DNA from: Lepiota brunneoincarnata
Lineage: Eukaryota > Basidiomycota > Agaricomycetes > Agaricales > Agaricaceae
Assembly (NCBI GenBank): GCA_023014365.1
Contig: JAEBUN010000004.1
Span: 1 to 64,000 of the forward strand
Reading direction: 5' to 3'
DNA: 64,000 nt
Shown here: positions 1 through 9,879 of the stretch, piece after piece
Position numbering within the stretch: the stretch's first letter is position 1
Layout: every line of letters begins with the position of its first letter
Notes under the pieces: generated by a model
Database searches by the model: none
The model's input: only the letters and a program-made list of their open reading frames with translations
Told to the model about the DNA's origin: nothing
Position numbers and translations under genes: made by a program

Positions 1-97
1 TACGACTAGGAACGACCACTTCCGGGATCCATATCCGATGCCCGTACCCCACCACTTGTTAGCTTCGAAACAGAGTTCAAAGATTAGAAGGGGGTAA
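1..97 (+). mobile_element. 3' internal end of LTR element E0, with polypurine tract
   Basis: This is the last stretch of the interior of an LTR retrotransposon that continues off the left edge. A purine-rich run with GAAGGGGG lies at about 81-97, directly before a TGTTA terminus at 98, which is where a polypurine tract primes plus-strand synthesis next to a 3' LTR. No pol domain can be read in so short a piece. The superfamily is therefore undetermined. Confidence 0.55.
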
Positions 98-303
98 TGT
101 TACCATTTTCCTCTTAGTACGCCCGCCCACCTATTTTTATTTAAACACATGCCACTGCCCATTGTCAGCGCCCAGTTATATTTACTTATCACATGTCACC
201 GTTCATCTATAGTTAGTTACCTTTGACCTGTGATTTCCACCCGTTCACATGTGATTTTCTTCTTTATCACATGTCAGTCATCTCAGAAGTATATATAGAC
301 CTA

Positions 304-513
304 CAGTGGCGTCCAAAAGTATCGCACCGTCACATGACCAACGGATCAACTCTCTCTCGTTCTTCAAGATCATTGTTGTTTCATCCATAAATTATATTGA
401 CAGAGAGCTAAGCATGTAGGGAATCGATATATAGTAGTAGAGAGATATAATATACAGAATTTAAATCAAAAAATGAGGAGGAGTGTGAAAAGGATGGTGC
501 AATTCTTTTGGAC
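304..513. repeat. T1 left terminal arm with outer and inner motifs
   Basis: The outer motif GTCCAAAAGTATCGCACC is at 311-328. An inverted partner GGTGCAATTCTTTTGGAC is at 496-513. This makes a roughly 210-bp arm bounded at both ends by the same presumed transposase-binding motif in opposite orientation. The right arm mirrors it. Confidence 0.8.
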
Positions 514-580
514 ATCACCTATTAAGAGATAAGATTAGAGCATTGTGGGATGAAAACAAAACCATTCACCTCGAAACAAG

Positions 581-1607
581 TTAGTACTTGGTGTTTCCAC
601 CCCGGGCCTTAATTACTGCCTCAACACGATGAGGCATACTCTCAAAAAGGGTGTCCAAATTTTCTTGAGATATATTACCCCATTCCTCCTGAAGAGCAGC
701 CCACATCTCATCCCGGTTGCAAGGAAGAGGGTCACGGGCATGCACAAGACAATCCAATTGGTCCCATGCATGCTCTATAATGTTCATATCAGGGCTTGAG
801 GGTGGCCAGTCCAAGCGGCGAATTTTTTTCTTCTTGAAAAATTCCTTGGCAACTTTACTCCTGTGTTTCGGATCGTTATCCTGCTGGAAAATCGGTGCGC
901 TTCGACCTGTGGATCTCAGATTAAGATCCTTGAGAGTCCCTAGATAAGACTTTTCAAGAATCTTGACATAATCCGGACCACACATGATGCCGGATATCTG
1001 ATGTAACCTCCCTACCCCCCGACTAGTGATGCACCCCCAAACCATAATATTCCCCCCCCCCGTGTTTGATGTTCTTCTTGGTAAATCGAGGGTCCAGGGC
1101 CTGTCCGGGCTTCATCCAAGCATATTGACGGCCATCTGACTTGAAAAGGAGGAATTTAGATTCATCGGAGAAAATTACCTCCTTCCAGTCATCAACCGTC
1201 CAATCAGAATGCTGGTGTGCCCACGCAAGTCGCTTCTTCTGATTGATTGGAGAAATGTAGGGACGGGGCCTCCTGACTCGGCATATCAATCCTTTCTCCT
1301 TTAGGGAGTGTGCTACTGTTTGGCGTGACACACCCGGGAAGGTGGTTTTAGCCAATTCAGTTGCATTGGATACCTCTGTTCGGGCAAGAAGCCGGGCCCC
1401 AACTCACACTTGGCACTCATCCAGCTTTCGAGGGCGACCAGATTTGGGCCTGACATAATATGGATCTTCAGTTTTGGAGAATCTGTCGAGTACATGGCCA
1501 ACAGTAGAGTGATGGATACTGATCCTTGACCCAATCTGTCTATGGGTCATCCCAGAAGACCGGAGTTCAACAATGCGAGCGACTTTAGATGGGGAAGTAT
1601 AGACCAT
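581..1607 (-). pseudogene. T1 transposase (DD34E), broken
   Basis: The protein would cut and paste T1 at TA dinucleotides. The N-terminal part (1607-1404) holds a Tc3-like helix-turn-helix with SGMTHRQIGSRISIHHSTVG and then the GRPRK motif. The catalytic core shows FSDESKF (first Asp), FQQDNDPKH (second Asp) and SPDMNIIEHAW (Glu), with exactly 34 residues between the second Asp and the Glu. An in-frame TGA at 1406-1404 (likely a CGA to TGA change) and a frameshift in a C-rich homopolymer at about 1050-1061 break the gene. The start chosen at 1607 gives a normal N-terminus of about 340 codons; an in-frame ATG at 1652 is possible but would add an unusual leader. It ends RGGNTKY, a typical family C-terminus. 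Confidence 0.9.
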
Positions 1608-1695
1608 GGTGTAATGAGGCTGAATGATGCAAAAAACTTGAGGTTTGTTCACTCTGGCTTCGCCTATATAGCTTCAAAGGTGATTGAACTTAGAT

Positions 1696-1905
1696 GTCCA
1701 AAAGAAATGCACCATAGGTGTGGCACTAAAACATGAATTTTATTCCTAGAATACATTATACAGCAAAGTTTCATTGCCATGATGATTCCTTGTGTCCTGG
1801 AGCACGAAACAGCATACTTTGTTTCACCTCAAGTGTTACATGAAATAGATAAGCGAGATCAAGAGATCAGGTCACATGATGGTGCAATACTTTTGGACAC
1901 CACTG
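1696..1905. repeat. T1 right terminal arm with inner and outer motifs
   Basis: The inner motif GTCCAAAAGAAATGCACC is at 1696-1713 and the outer GGTGCAATACTTTTGGAC is at 1881-1898. The spacing matches the left arm. Confidence 0.8.
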
Positions 1906-2053
1906 TAAGTATTACTTGTAATCCTTAGCTTTGTCTTGTTATACATCGTATTTGTTCCTGCTTATTGACATCGTCTTTGACTTGCTTGCATTACTCAACA
2001 GTTAACTTGTCGTTGACCGCATTGAGCCTTGCAGATGCCTAACCAGCATAACA

Positions 2054-4987
2054 CTTGCCCACTCCAAGGAGGTATGTGTTGTCTCACGGTCTAAGCCATG
2101 GTAGGACGACGAGTGCTCACGCACTTACACAGTGTATTCTCGGTCTTGGGACTGGGAGGATGCTCGCACATTTAAGCAGACCTGGAAGGCTGCCAAGTGC
2201 AAGTTCTTCGATGAGTGCATTGAGGAGATTGCTTCCACCAACAAGCGCCCCTGGGACCTGATGGATTGGGTCAGGGCGCACAAGTTGCCTCCCTGTGAGG
2301 CGATCCGCTATCACGATTGCCCCTGCAATACTCTCAAGGAACTCTGGGAAGGGCTCCATGGTTCCTACAACACTGCCAACGACTGCCCAGTCGATGTCAG
2401 GGTTCTTGATCAGATCGATCCACTCCCTCCACAGGAGTGGCCAGTCTTCTCCGATTTGGAGATGCACGAGGCCTTGCACGCATGCTCCTCTTTGTCTTCA
2501 CCCGGTCCAGACCACATCACGTGGATGCACCTCAAGTCTGTTCTGGTGGGCCCGACGGTTACCCGTTTGGTCTGTCGGATCGCTGATGCCTGCATGGAAT
2601 GCGGGCATTGGCCTCGTCACTTTAAGGAGAGCATATCGGTTATCATACCAAAGCCTGGCAAGCCCTCCTATGCTACTCCGAAGGCGTTCAGACCAATCAT
2701 CCTTCTTAACACTCTCAGTAAACTTATCGAGAAAATGATCTTGCACCGCTTGCAGTTTGAGGCTGTCAAGTTTGGTGTGTTCCATCCAAACCAGTTCAGC
2801 GGTGTGATCCAGCGGTCCACCGAAGATGCTGGTGCCTACCTTGTGCACCTTGTCCATGCTGGGTGGGCCCGTGGGTTGAAGATGAGTGTTCTTGCCTTCA
2901 ACATCACACAATTTTTCCCATCCCTGAACCATGGGATGCTTCTCACAGTTCTGGCTCGGCAGGGGTTTTCCCCTTATGTGGGCCAGTTCTTTGCTTCTTA
3001 TCTCATGGGGAGGTTTACCAGCTATGCCTGGAATTCCTTCCTGTCTGAACCGTTCTGGGTGGAGGTGGGGGTGGGCCAGGGGTCTGCCCTCTCACCCGTC
3101 CTGTCCGGCCTCTACCTGGCTCCCGCCATGTACATTATCGAGCGGAGGCTCCCTCAGCCAGGCCTCTCGCTCCTGTCCTATGTTGACGATGGGACCATCG
3201 TAGCGCAGGCCTGGGACCTGGACGCTAACTGCGTCCTGCTCTGCAGATCTTACGAGGTCATCCATGACACCTTTACTTGGTTTGCACTTGTTGTGAAGCA
3301 TGATAAGTCCAAGCTCTTCCATTTCTCACGGGATCGTTCCGGTGAGAATCCCCCAGTGGACTTGGGGTTTCCCCTGTTCACTGGCACTACCCCTCTTCGG
3401 CCCAAGACCTATTGGAGGTACCTGGGTTTCTATTTCGATCGTGCCCTTACATTTAAGGAGCATGTTCATTTCTATTCTACTAAGGCTATTTCCATGGTCA
3501 AGGCCATGGGGATGCTTGGTAACTCCGTCCAAGGGCTTCTGCCAGACCAGACACGCCTCCTGTATTGGTCGTGCGTGGTTCCTATTGCTACATATGGCTT
3601 CCGCTTGTGGTACTACCACCGGTACTACCAGGGCGCCAGGTGTAAGGGCACTTTGGACCACCTTCGCCGGATGCAGCATCGGGCTGCACTCTGGATTACC
3701 GGCACTTTTAGGACGTCGCCCAATGGGGGGGTTGGGGCCATTGCGAGCCTGATCCCCATTCATCTTCATCTCTGGAAGCTTCATGACCATGCGGAATTGT
3801 GGTATGCCATGCTTGCTCTAGGCCATCCCGTTTGTGCCCTCCTTGGTTGGGGCTACAGTGGTAACCTCCGGTCTCATGTCCGGTCCATAGCCAAGCTCCC
3901 TCCCCATGAGTTGGTCAAGGTGAGGGGGCCTGTTGTCGACGCTAACCAGCATCTTTCTGCCCTCACTGGGCCCTTTGACACCATTGCACCGGAGGCTTGG
4001 CCGGGGCGTCATCTCTTGGATGTGTACCCGGGCCAGGTCCACTTCCACTTGTACGACTGGGGGGCGGAGGACACCCTTGCGGCCCATGTCGCAGCTCTCA
4101 ACTGGGTTCTTGCCCAGGTGCAGGCCGATCCGGGAGTTCTAGTGGCAGTGACGGATGCGAGTCTGCTGCCCTGCCGGGTCCACCAGGTGGTTTCGGCTGC
4201 CCAAGTATTCCAGGGGCTGGACTGCATCCATGTGGTCCGGCTTCCAGGGGGGAAGGTTATGGTGCCCAAGGCCGAGCTTTTCGCCATTCAGCTGGCGGTG
4301 TCCAAGGCAGTTACTGTCGAGGGCGCTGCTGGCCTTGTCCTGTTCACCAACTTGATGGCTTTGGCCAGGCGGGCGGTGGACCCGTCGGTGCACTCTGCCC
4401 AGGGTCATTCCTTGGTGGTCTGCCGCCTTCTCACTGAGTGGTTTGCCAGGGGTCCGGCCCGCTCAGTTCATTTCTGGGAGGTCCCTTCACACGCGCGGTG
4501 GCCTTTCCATACTCAGGTGCATGACTTCGCTCGGTCATTGCCTCCCGTTGGGGTAGGGGCTTGTCCCCGGGCCTCGCTTGACTACCTCCGCAAGGAGGAA
4601 GTACGTTCGTGTCAGGACCACTGGATTGATTTGTTCCAGGATCCTGACCATTGCAGGCATGGTTTCCTCCAGCTCGCCAGGGACGACAACCATCCCCTGC
4701 AGCCCATGTACCTCCACGGTGGGGCCTGGATCCCACGCACTCATTCGGTGTCTCTGATGGCCTGGATAATGCATGCTATTCTTAACCACACGCCGATAGG
4801 GAGCTATCAGAGGCGCTTTTTCCCATAGGAAGGCTACTCCTGTTGCTGCAGGTTTCGGGAGGAGACCTGTAAGCATGTGTTCCGGAGCTGCCCTAGGCAC
4901 TCCATGGCGGGGGTCCCGGCTATGGTCGAGGCTCTCATTACTTTCCTCAAGGTGTCCCCAACGGCATTCACTTGGGGCAGCATGTAG
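2054..4987 (+). pseudogene. L1 ORF2: reverse transcriptase/RNase H, broken
   Basis: The frame is open for about 900 codons from the left boundary to a TAG at 4826-4828, where other copies read CAG. It then continues in frame to 4987. RT blocks are visible in order: FRPIILLNTLSKLIEKMI, FNITQFFPSLNH (altered from FDIAQFF), GVGQGSALSPVLSGLY and LSYVDDGTIVAQ with the YVDD catalytic box. The RNase H part follows with VAVTDASLLP, AELFAIQLAVSKA and VLFTN, where other copies have the catalytic Asp (FTD). A Cys/His-rich knuckle of the type CCCRFREETCKHVFRSC follows. RT makes cDNA at the nicked target and RNase H removes the RNA. The stop, the missing Asp and the 3' deletion make this copy inactive. 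Confidence 0.88.
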
Positions 4988-5274
4988 GGATTTATGTGGG
5001 AATTGACCCCTAACCCCCATTAGGGGGGGGCCCTCACTCCGGTCTGGTTCCCACACCATGCGCTGGGCGGCAGCCGTCTTCCCGCCTCCATTTGTTTGGG
5101 GCAGCTTTGTCCTGGGCATAGGGAAATGCATGCCTGCGTCTGCGGTCACGCGTTGTATGTACAGATACCCTGTAGCTTACGGCTCAGGTTGTACTGTAGT
5201 TAGTGGCTGTGCGCGGCCTCCCTGCACGGCCTGCGTTATAAATTGGAGATTTAAAAAAAAAAAAAAAAAAAAAA
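2054..5274 (+). mobile_element. L1: LINE-A retrotransposon, 5' part missing
   Basis: This copy covers the LINE-A region from the end of the endonuclease domain through RT, RNase H and 3' UTR to a poly(A) of about 22 A at 5253-5274. It starts abruptly at 2054 where the E0 LTR ends, so its 5' portion is presumably on the other side of E0, off the window. About 170 bp around the normal ORF2 stop are deleted (near 4975), joining coding sequence directly to the 3' UTR. The base after the poly(A) begins L2 on the opposite strand, so L1 most simply inserted into L2. Confidence 0.88.
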
Positions 5275-5952
5275 GAGATGAAGATGAATGGGGATCAGGC
5301 CCGCAATGGCCCCAACCCCCCCATCGGGTGATGTCCTAAAGGCGCCAGTAATCCAGAGTGCAGCCCAATGCTGCATCCAGCGGAGGTGATCCAGAGCACC
5401 CTTACACCTGGTGCCCTGGTAGTACCACAAGCGAAAGCTGTACGTGGCAATGGGGACCATGCAAGACCAATAGAGAAGGTGCTTCTGATCAGGCAGAAGC
5501 CCCCAGATGGAGTTACCAAGCATTCCCATAGCCTTGACCATAGAAATAGCCTTGGTAGAATAGAACCAAATGTGCTCCTTAAACGTAAGGGCACGATCAA
5601 AGTAGAAGCCCAAGTACCTCCAATAGGTCTTGGGCCAAAGGGGGGTGGCGCCAGTGAACGGGGGAAACCCTAAGTCCACTGGGGGATTCTCACCAGAACA
5701 ATCCCGTGAGAAATGAAAGAGTTTGGACTTATTGTGCTCCACAACAAGTGCAAACCAAGTAAAGGTGTCATGGACAACTTCGTAGGATCTGCAGAACAGG
5801 ACACAGTTAGCATCCAGGTCCCAGGCCTGCACCACAATGGTACCATTGTCGACATATGACAAGAGTGAGAGGCCCAGCTGAGGGAGCCTCTGCTCGATAA
5901 TGTACATGGCAGGAGCCAGGTAAAGGCCAGACAAGACAGGTGAGAGAGCTGA
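5275..5952 (-). mobile_element. L2 (left piece): LINE-A RT fragment
   Basis: Minus-strand LINE-A sequence encodes the RT palm and thumb, from PVLSGLYLAPAMY through SYVDNGT (YVDD altered to YVDN) to IPIHLHL. The left end is set by the L1 poly(A). The right end is the insertion point of E1: the last four bases, CTGA (5949-5952), recur at 23656-23659, and the LINE text continues there without loss. Its reading frame is open for more than 200 codons. Confidence 0.9.
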
Positions 5953-6712
5953 TGTTGCGCCGCAAAATCATTTCATTTGTGAAATCACTAGCTAATAAAG
6001 TAACTAACTCTCCGTTACTGAATAATATCAGTATATGGCCATGGTCAGACACTGGGTGCAAGAGATTTAGAATACTATCTAAAATATGTGAAGGCGGACA
6101 TCTCAGAAACAGAACCAGAACACCCAGACAAGTAAAAGTGATGTTAACTAACTTATGGGTGACAAGGCTATGGAAGAATGACTCTGGTATGAATGTACCC
6201 AAGCATTGTATCCGATACTGTGTTAACTAAGATATTAGTTAAGATACTCATGACTGCACAAAAAGACCCATTTCTTTGCCTCTGCCCTAGAAAGCAGATG
6301 AGTTGCAACACCTATGTCATCCAGATGGTACCTAGTCATAATAACAGGTCTGGGAGTGAATCTTGACAAAAGAATGTAGGGATTAGCTGAATGCCCTGAC
6401 AAGAATGTCCCCTTGAAACGGTTCTGATGATATTGAAACCTAAGGGATCAAATGGGGGTATCCCTAAGGGTACTCAGGGAAGGATGCCCCCTCATAGAAA
6501 CAAAAAGAGATCAGAAATGATGAACTAGAAAATGAAGATTGATAAGAATAGAATAAGCTAATTAATTCTAGTGTTAGTCTACTACCTGAAGACTATGGAA
6601 GTGGACTTTAGAACATTAGGGTTGAAAAGCTCAGGTGTGGAGAGTCCGAGAATAAAATAAAAACCAATAGATAAACGTTAGCGAGGAAACTTGCTAACCA
6701 GGCTGGCTGTGA

Positions 6713-6720
6713 TATAAATA
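6713..6720 (+). promoter_or_regulatory. E1 LTR TATA box candidate
   Basis: TATAAATA lies mid-LTR and is repeated in the 3' LTR. A second candidate, TATATAAAG, is at about 6955-6963. Which one drives transcription cannot be decided by eye. Confidence 0.4.
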
Positions 6721-7220
6721 GCCAGGCACCTAGGGAGCAAGTCCCTGAGAGCAAATTGATGTCGCTGATATCGGAACTCCTAGAATGATGCTCCTAAATG
6801 ATGAGGAGACAATAAAATGATGAAGCTGAAGGCTTGTTTCAGGTATACCCATAAGTTAATTGTATATTGTTATAAAAACTCGTCTGTAAATTACATGGGA
6901 GGCAAGAAACCGCTTGCCTATTTCCCCCCCTGATTGTATGGTTGATTAGGATAAGTATATAAAGCAATTTTACATGATTTTCTTCGGTCATAAGACCACC
7001 AGAGACTTAAAGAGTTATACTCTTTAAAACCAGACCCTTTGAAACGATTGAGATATTGACAGACCCTTCTGCTTGACTCGAGAACTGAATACGAGTTGCT
7101 ACGCCTCTTCAGTTCTTAAGTAGAAAAGTTCACTAACTTCCGTTTCTTTGGGTTCCTCTTAGAGGCCTTGCCTCAGAAGTATACCATTGAATTGTAGAGC
7201 TGTTTAATTGAGAAGCGAAC

Positions 7221-7540
7221 ATAGTACGCTAGGGCCCGTTGAAAACGCTGTCCACTAGGTCTATCTAGTTTAAAGATACTTACTGCAGGAGCTCGCTAGA
7301 AGCCTGTCTCGCTGAGTGGTATAAAAGTTTTATTGCCTTGTTCAGAAGCTGTAGTGCGCTAGGGCCCGTTAGATAACGCCGTCCGCTAGGCCTACTAGCT
7401 TAAAGACACTTACTGCAGGAGCTTGTCAAAAGCCTGTCTCGCTGGGTAGTGTAAATTTACAGTATTGTCAAGAGAAAAGGACATAGTACGCTAGGGCCCG
7501 TTAGAACACGTTGTCTGCTAGGTCTACGGAGGTTCACTGA
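7221..7540. repeat. Three tandem ~130-bp repeats in the E1 LTR
   Basis: Units begin at about 7221, 7351 and 7483 with the shared core GCTAGGGCCCGTT. They also share a TTACTGCAGGAGCT block and a GCCTGTCTCGCTG block; the third unit is shortened. The same array occurs in the 3' LTR from about 23055. GGGCCC is itself palindromic. Confidence 0.8.
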
Positions 7541-7821
7541 TTGTGAAAGCTTGCATTTTGCCTGACTTATCGAATCGTGCAGATATTAGTTAACATATTA
7601 TATAGCAACGACCGTCAAAAGTTCCCATTGTATTCAGATAGAACAACTGTCTGTCTAGTTGGAGACTAAGAGAATAACGTACCAAAACCCTAAAAACACT
7701 AGAATTGAATATATTTCTGGAGATCTGTGACAACCTCTCCCCCACAAACTTATAAAGTCGGAATTAGCGAACCTGTTAACAAACTTTGTTTTCAATCTCG
7801 TAAAGTAATCCGCATTTCATC

Positions 7822-7840
7822 TGGAGCCCACCGCAAGGGG
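7822..7840 (+). promoter_or_regulatory. E1 primer-binding site
   Basis: TGGAGCCCACCGCAAGGGG starts two bases after the LTR end. TGG matches a tRNA CCA end. The same site with one change is in E2 at 47280-47298, which supports shared priming by one tRNA. I could not name the tRNA. Confidence 0.75.
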
Positions 7841-7995
7841 GAGTTCAGAGATTCAGAAACCTTGATTCTATTTTTAAATTATCAAAAATAACAAAAACGT
7901 CTTTTGGTCAAGGACCAGAAATATCTACGTTGCGCTTGTCTGCCCAGGACACAAGCCAAGAAAGTCCTGAACCTAGTAGCGCCAGTACAGTTTGA

Positions 7996-9879
7996 AGTAC
8001 TAGAAATTCTAGAAGGACTCCTATTATTCCCATAACAGCAGCTTACAAACGAATAGGAAGGAGTTCGGGCAAACAGAAAGAAGCTCAGAATCTAGAAAGT
8101 GAAATCCTCGAGACAGCTGTGACCATACCAAGGAGTTCTGCACTCTATAAGGTACAGAGTCACCCCTCCTTGCCAACAGTTAGCCCGTGGATTACCACTT
8201 ACCTAGATTGGGACATTCCGGAAGATAGTTCTACACTGGATCAATTACCAGGTGGTAACAACCCTACCGGAGGTTCTTCATCGGGCAATGCTTTGGTAGG
8301 AAATTCAGGAGGAAGTTCGCTACAGCAACCCAATCCTTTACAACCTCCAGCACAGCCCCAAAACCAGCTGTTGCAACCTCAGGCACCGTTACAGCAGCCA
8401 CAACCACTGAACTCAACCAGCCTACCCCAGCCAGCAGTCAACAGAATGCTGGACTATAAAATGCCCCACCCTGGGGATTCTAAAGCTCCACATTGGTCTG
8501 GCTTATACCTGGAAGAATTAGAAGAATTCTTCTATAATATAGAGACTCTATTTGATTTGGCCAATGTCCGAGATAGCGCCCAGAAAGTCAAATGGTTGCT
8601 CAGTTATGTATCCCCAGAAATCAGATATGAGTGGGAAACCTTTGAAGAAGTAAGGTTAAACAATTGGGCTACCCTGCGAGAAAGGTTAAATAAAGAATAC
8701 CCAGAACTAGTCGAAAGAAAGACAGGGTCATTTAGGAACTTAATGAAAGTATGCAGAAAATACAGAGACATAGCTATGGATGAGGAAGGAGAACTACTAG
8801 CTTTCAAGTGAAAATTCCTGCTTGAAGCGAATAAGTGCCTCCTTCCGCTGGCCGTAGTTACAAATAGAGAACTGGTAGAATTGTTCACGAAATTGTTAGA
8901 TGAACGTTTTCAAGAGAGCTTGAATAATTTGTTAACTATTAAAGGTACTCTACAGAACAACCAGTCACCAAGGGGTGAAGATCCTTACAAAATTATGGAA
9001 GTAATCAATAAAGCGGTGGACTTAGTCAGCGGTAAAACGTTAACTAGGTCGTTAGCGAAAAGAGAAGAAGCCCCTGCTGTTACTAAGGAATTAATGGCGA
9101 GGGTAAAGAAAGAGGTCTCTACTCAAAATACAAGTGAAGACTATACCAGGCTTAAATCAGAACTGGCTAATGTCAAGGACTCCCTGAATAACCAAGAAAA
9201 GTTGCTAAAAGCTTACCTAGAAAAGATGCAAACCTTCAACCAGCAAGGCGCTCCAGTTATTGAACGGCCTCAGCCGTTCAATAGTAATCCTGCCCCAAAT
9301 GTATGGGATAAAGGGTGTTTCTTTTGTGGTATCTTTGGGCACGCCTGGGGTTCTTGCTTGAAAGCCCAAGACTATATAGCCCGGGGTCTAATTAAGTTAG
9401 AAAATAGAGAAATCAAAATGGCTGATGGGGCACCTATTCCCACTGGGAGAGGTCCCATGATCGAGCAGATTGACCGCCACTTACAGACAATGGTGCAGAA
9501 TATGTATAGCGAACAACCAATGATAGGATACGATCCCATAGAATTTAACAAGTTAGCAATGGCAGTAGCTAATAAAACTCGGGAGTGCCAAGGAGAAAGG
9601 CATACCTTCTCCATTATGACAGAAGATCCCCAAGTAAAGGGGCTCCAAGACCGAATTATAAAACTAGAGCAGGTTCTGACAACTCAGCTGTCCCAGCAGA
9701 ACTCCGTCAAGCCACTGATACCTACTGAAGCTCCTAAAGACTGACTGATTGCTGAGCTTACAGCACAGTTGGGGAGGTTGGAGACCCAAGTACAGAGATG
9801 GGGAGATGAAACCCCGGAACAACAGTTCTTGGAGACCTGGACTAGCTCTGCAAAGACCGGGGGACCTTTGGGTTTTTAG
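7996..9879 (+). pseudogene. gag: E1 gag, broken
   Basis: Gag would form the particle and bind RNA. A Pro/Gln-rich N-terminal part is followed by a capsid-like helical region (about 8470-9230) and a CCHC knuckle, CFFCGIFGHAWGSC, at about 9316-9360. The frame has TGA stops at 8809-8811 and 9742-9744, after which the same frame continues to a TAG at 9877-9879. That final stop aligns with the E2 gag end (both end GF-stop), so it is the true gag terminus. No in-frame ATG precedes the conserved part until about 8446, and another TGA lies at 7993, so the natural N-terminus is unresolved. Confidence 0.85.
9870..9876 (+). promoter_or_regulatory. gag/pro -1 frameshift site GGGTTTT
   Basis: The heptamer is in the G_GGT_TTT phase, directly followed by the gag stop TAG. 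A -1 slip enters the protease frame (L-D-S-S-R-K). E2 has GGGTTTC then TAA at the same point. No downstream pseudoknot was modelled. Confidence 0.7.

Larger units (their letters stand above)
304..1905 (-). mobile_element. T1: Tc1/mariner-type DNA transposon
   Basis: The element runs from CAGTG at 304 to CACTG at 1905, 1602 bp, flanked by TA at 302-303 and 1906-1907 as expected for Tc1/mariner. The outermost 36 bp or so are inverted repeats with a few mismatches. A second, inverted copy of the terminal motif lies about 185 bp inside each end. It carries one minus-strand transposase with a DD34E triad, now broken by a stop and a frameshift. It sits inside the E0 LTR and is therefore younger than E0. 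Confidence 0.93.
98..2053 (+). repeat. 3' LTR of element E0, split by T1
   Basis: The LTR begins TGTTA at 98 and ends TAACA at 2049-2053, a matching inverted terminus. Removing T1 and one TA copy leaves about 352 bp. A TATA-like TATATATA lies at about 289-296, and T1 inserted just downstream of it. The right end abuts LINE L1 at 2054, so E0 apparently inserted into L1. The matching 5' LTR and its TSD lie outside the window, so this boundary rests on the termini and on the sharp start of LINE homology. Confidence 0.6.
5953..7819 (+). repeat. E1 5' LTR
   Basis: It is 1867 bp, starting TGTTG and ending TTTCA. It differs from the 3' LTR at roughly 25 positions, about 1.3 percent. Nearly all the differences are CpG versus TpG or CpA. 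A 90-odd-codon open frame at 5940-6230 exists in both LTRs only because they are copies of each other. Confidence 0.95.

Noticed and set aside
5275..5952. Twin-priming inversion joining L1 and L2
   Set aside because: The opposite-strand piece lies after the poly(A) of L1, whereas twin priming inverts the 5' part. L2 also continues beyond E1, so it is the older host element.
5940..6230. 96-codon open frame, repeated at 21789-22067
   Set aside because: It lies within the two E1 LTRs and is duplicated only because the LTRs are copies. No start context or domain supports a gene, and one copy starts outside the LTR.
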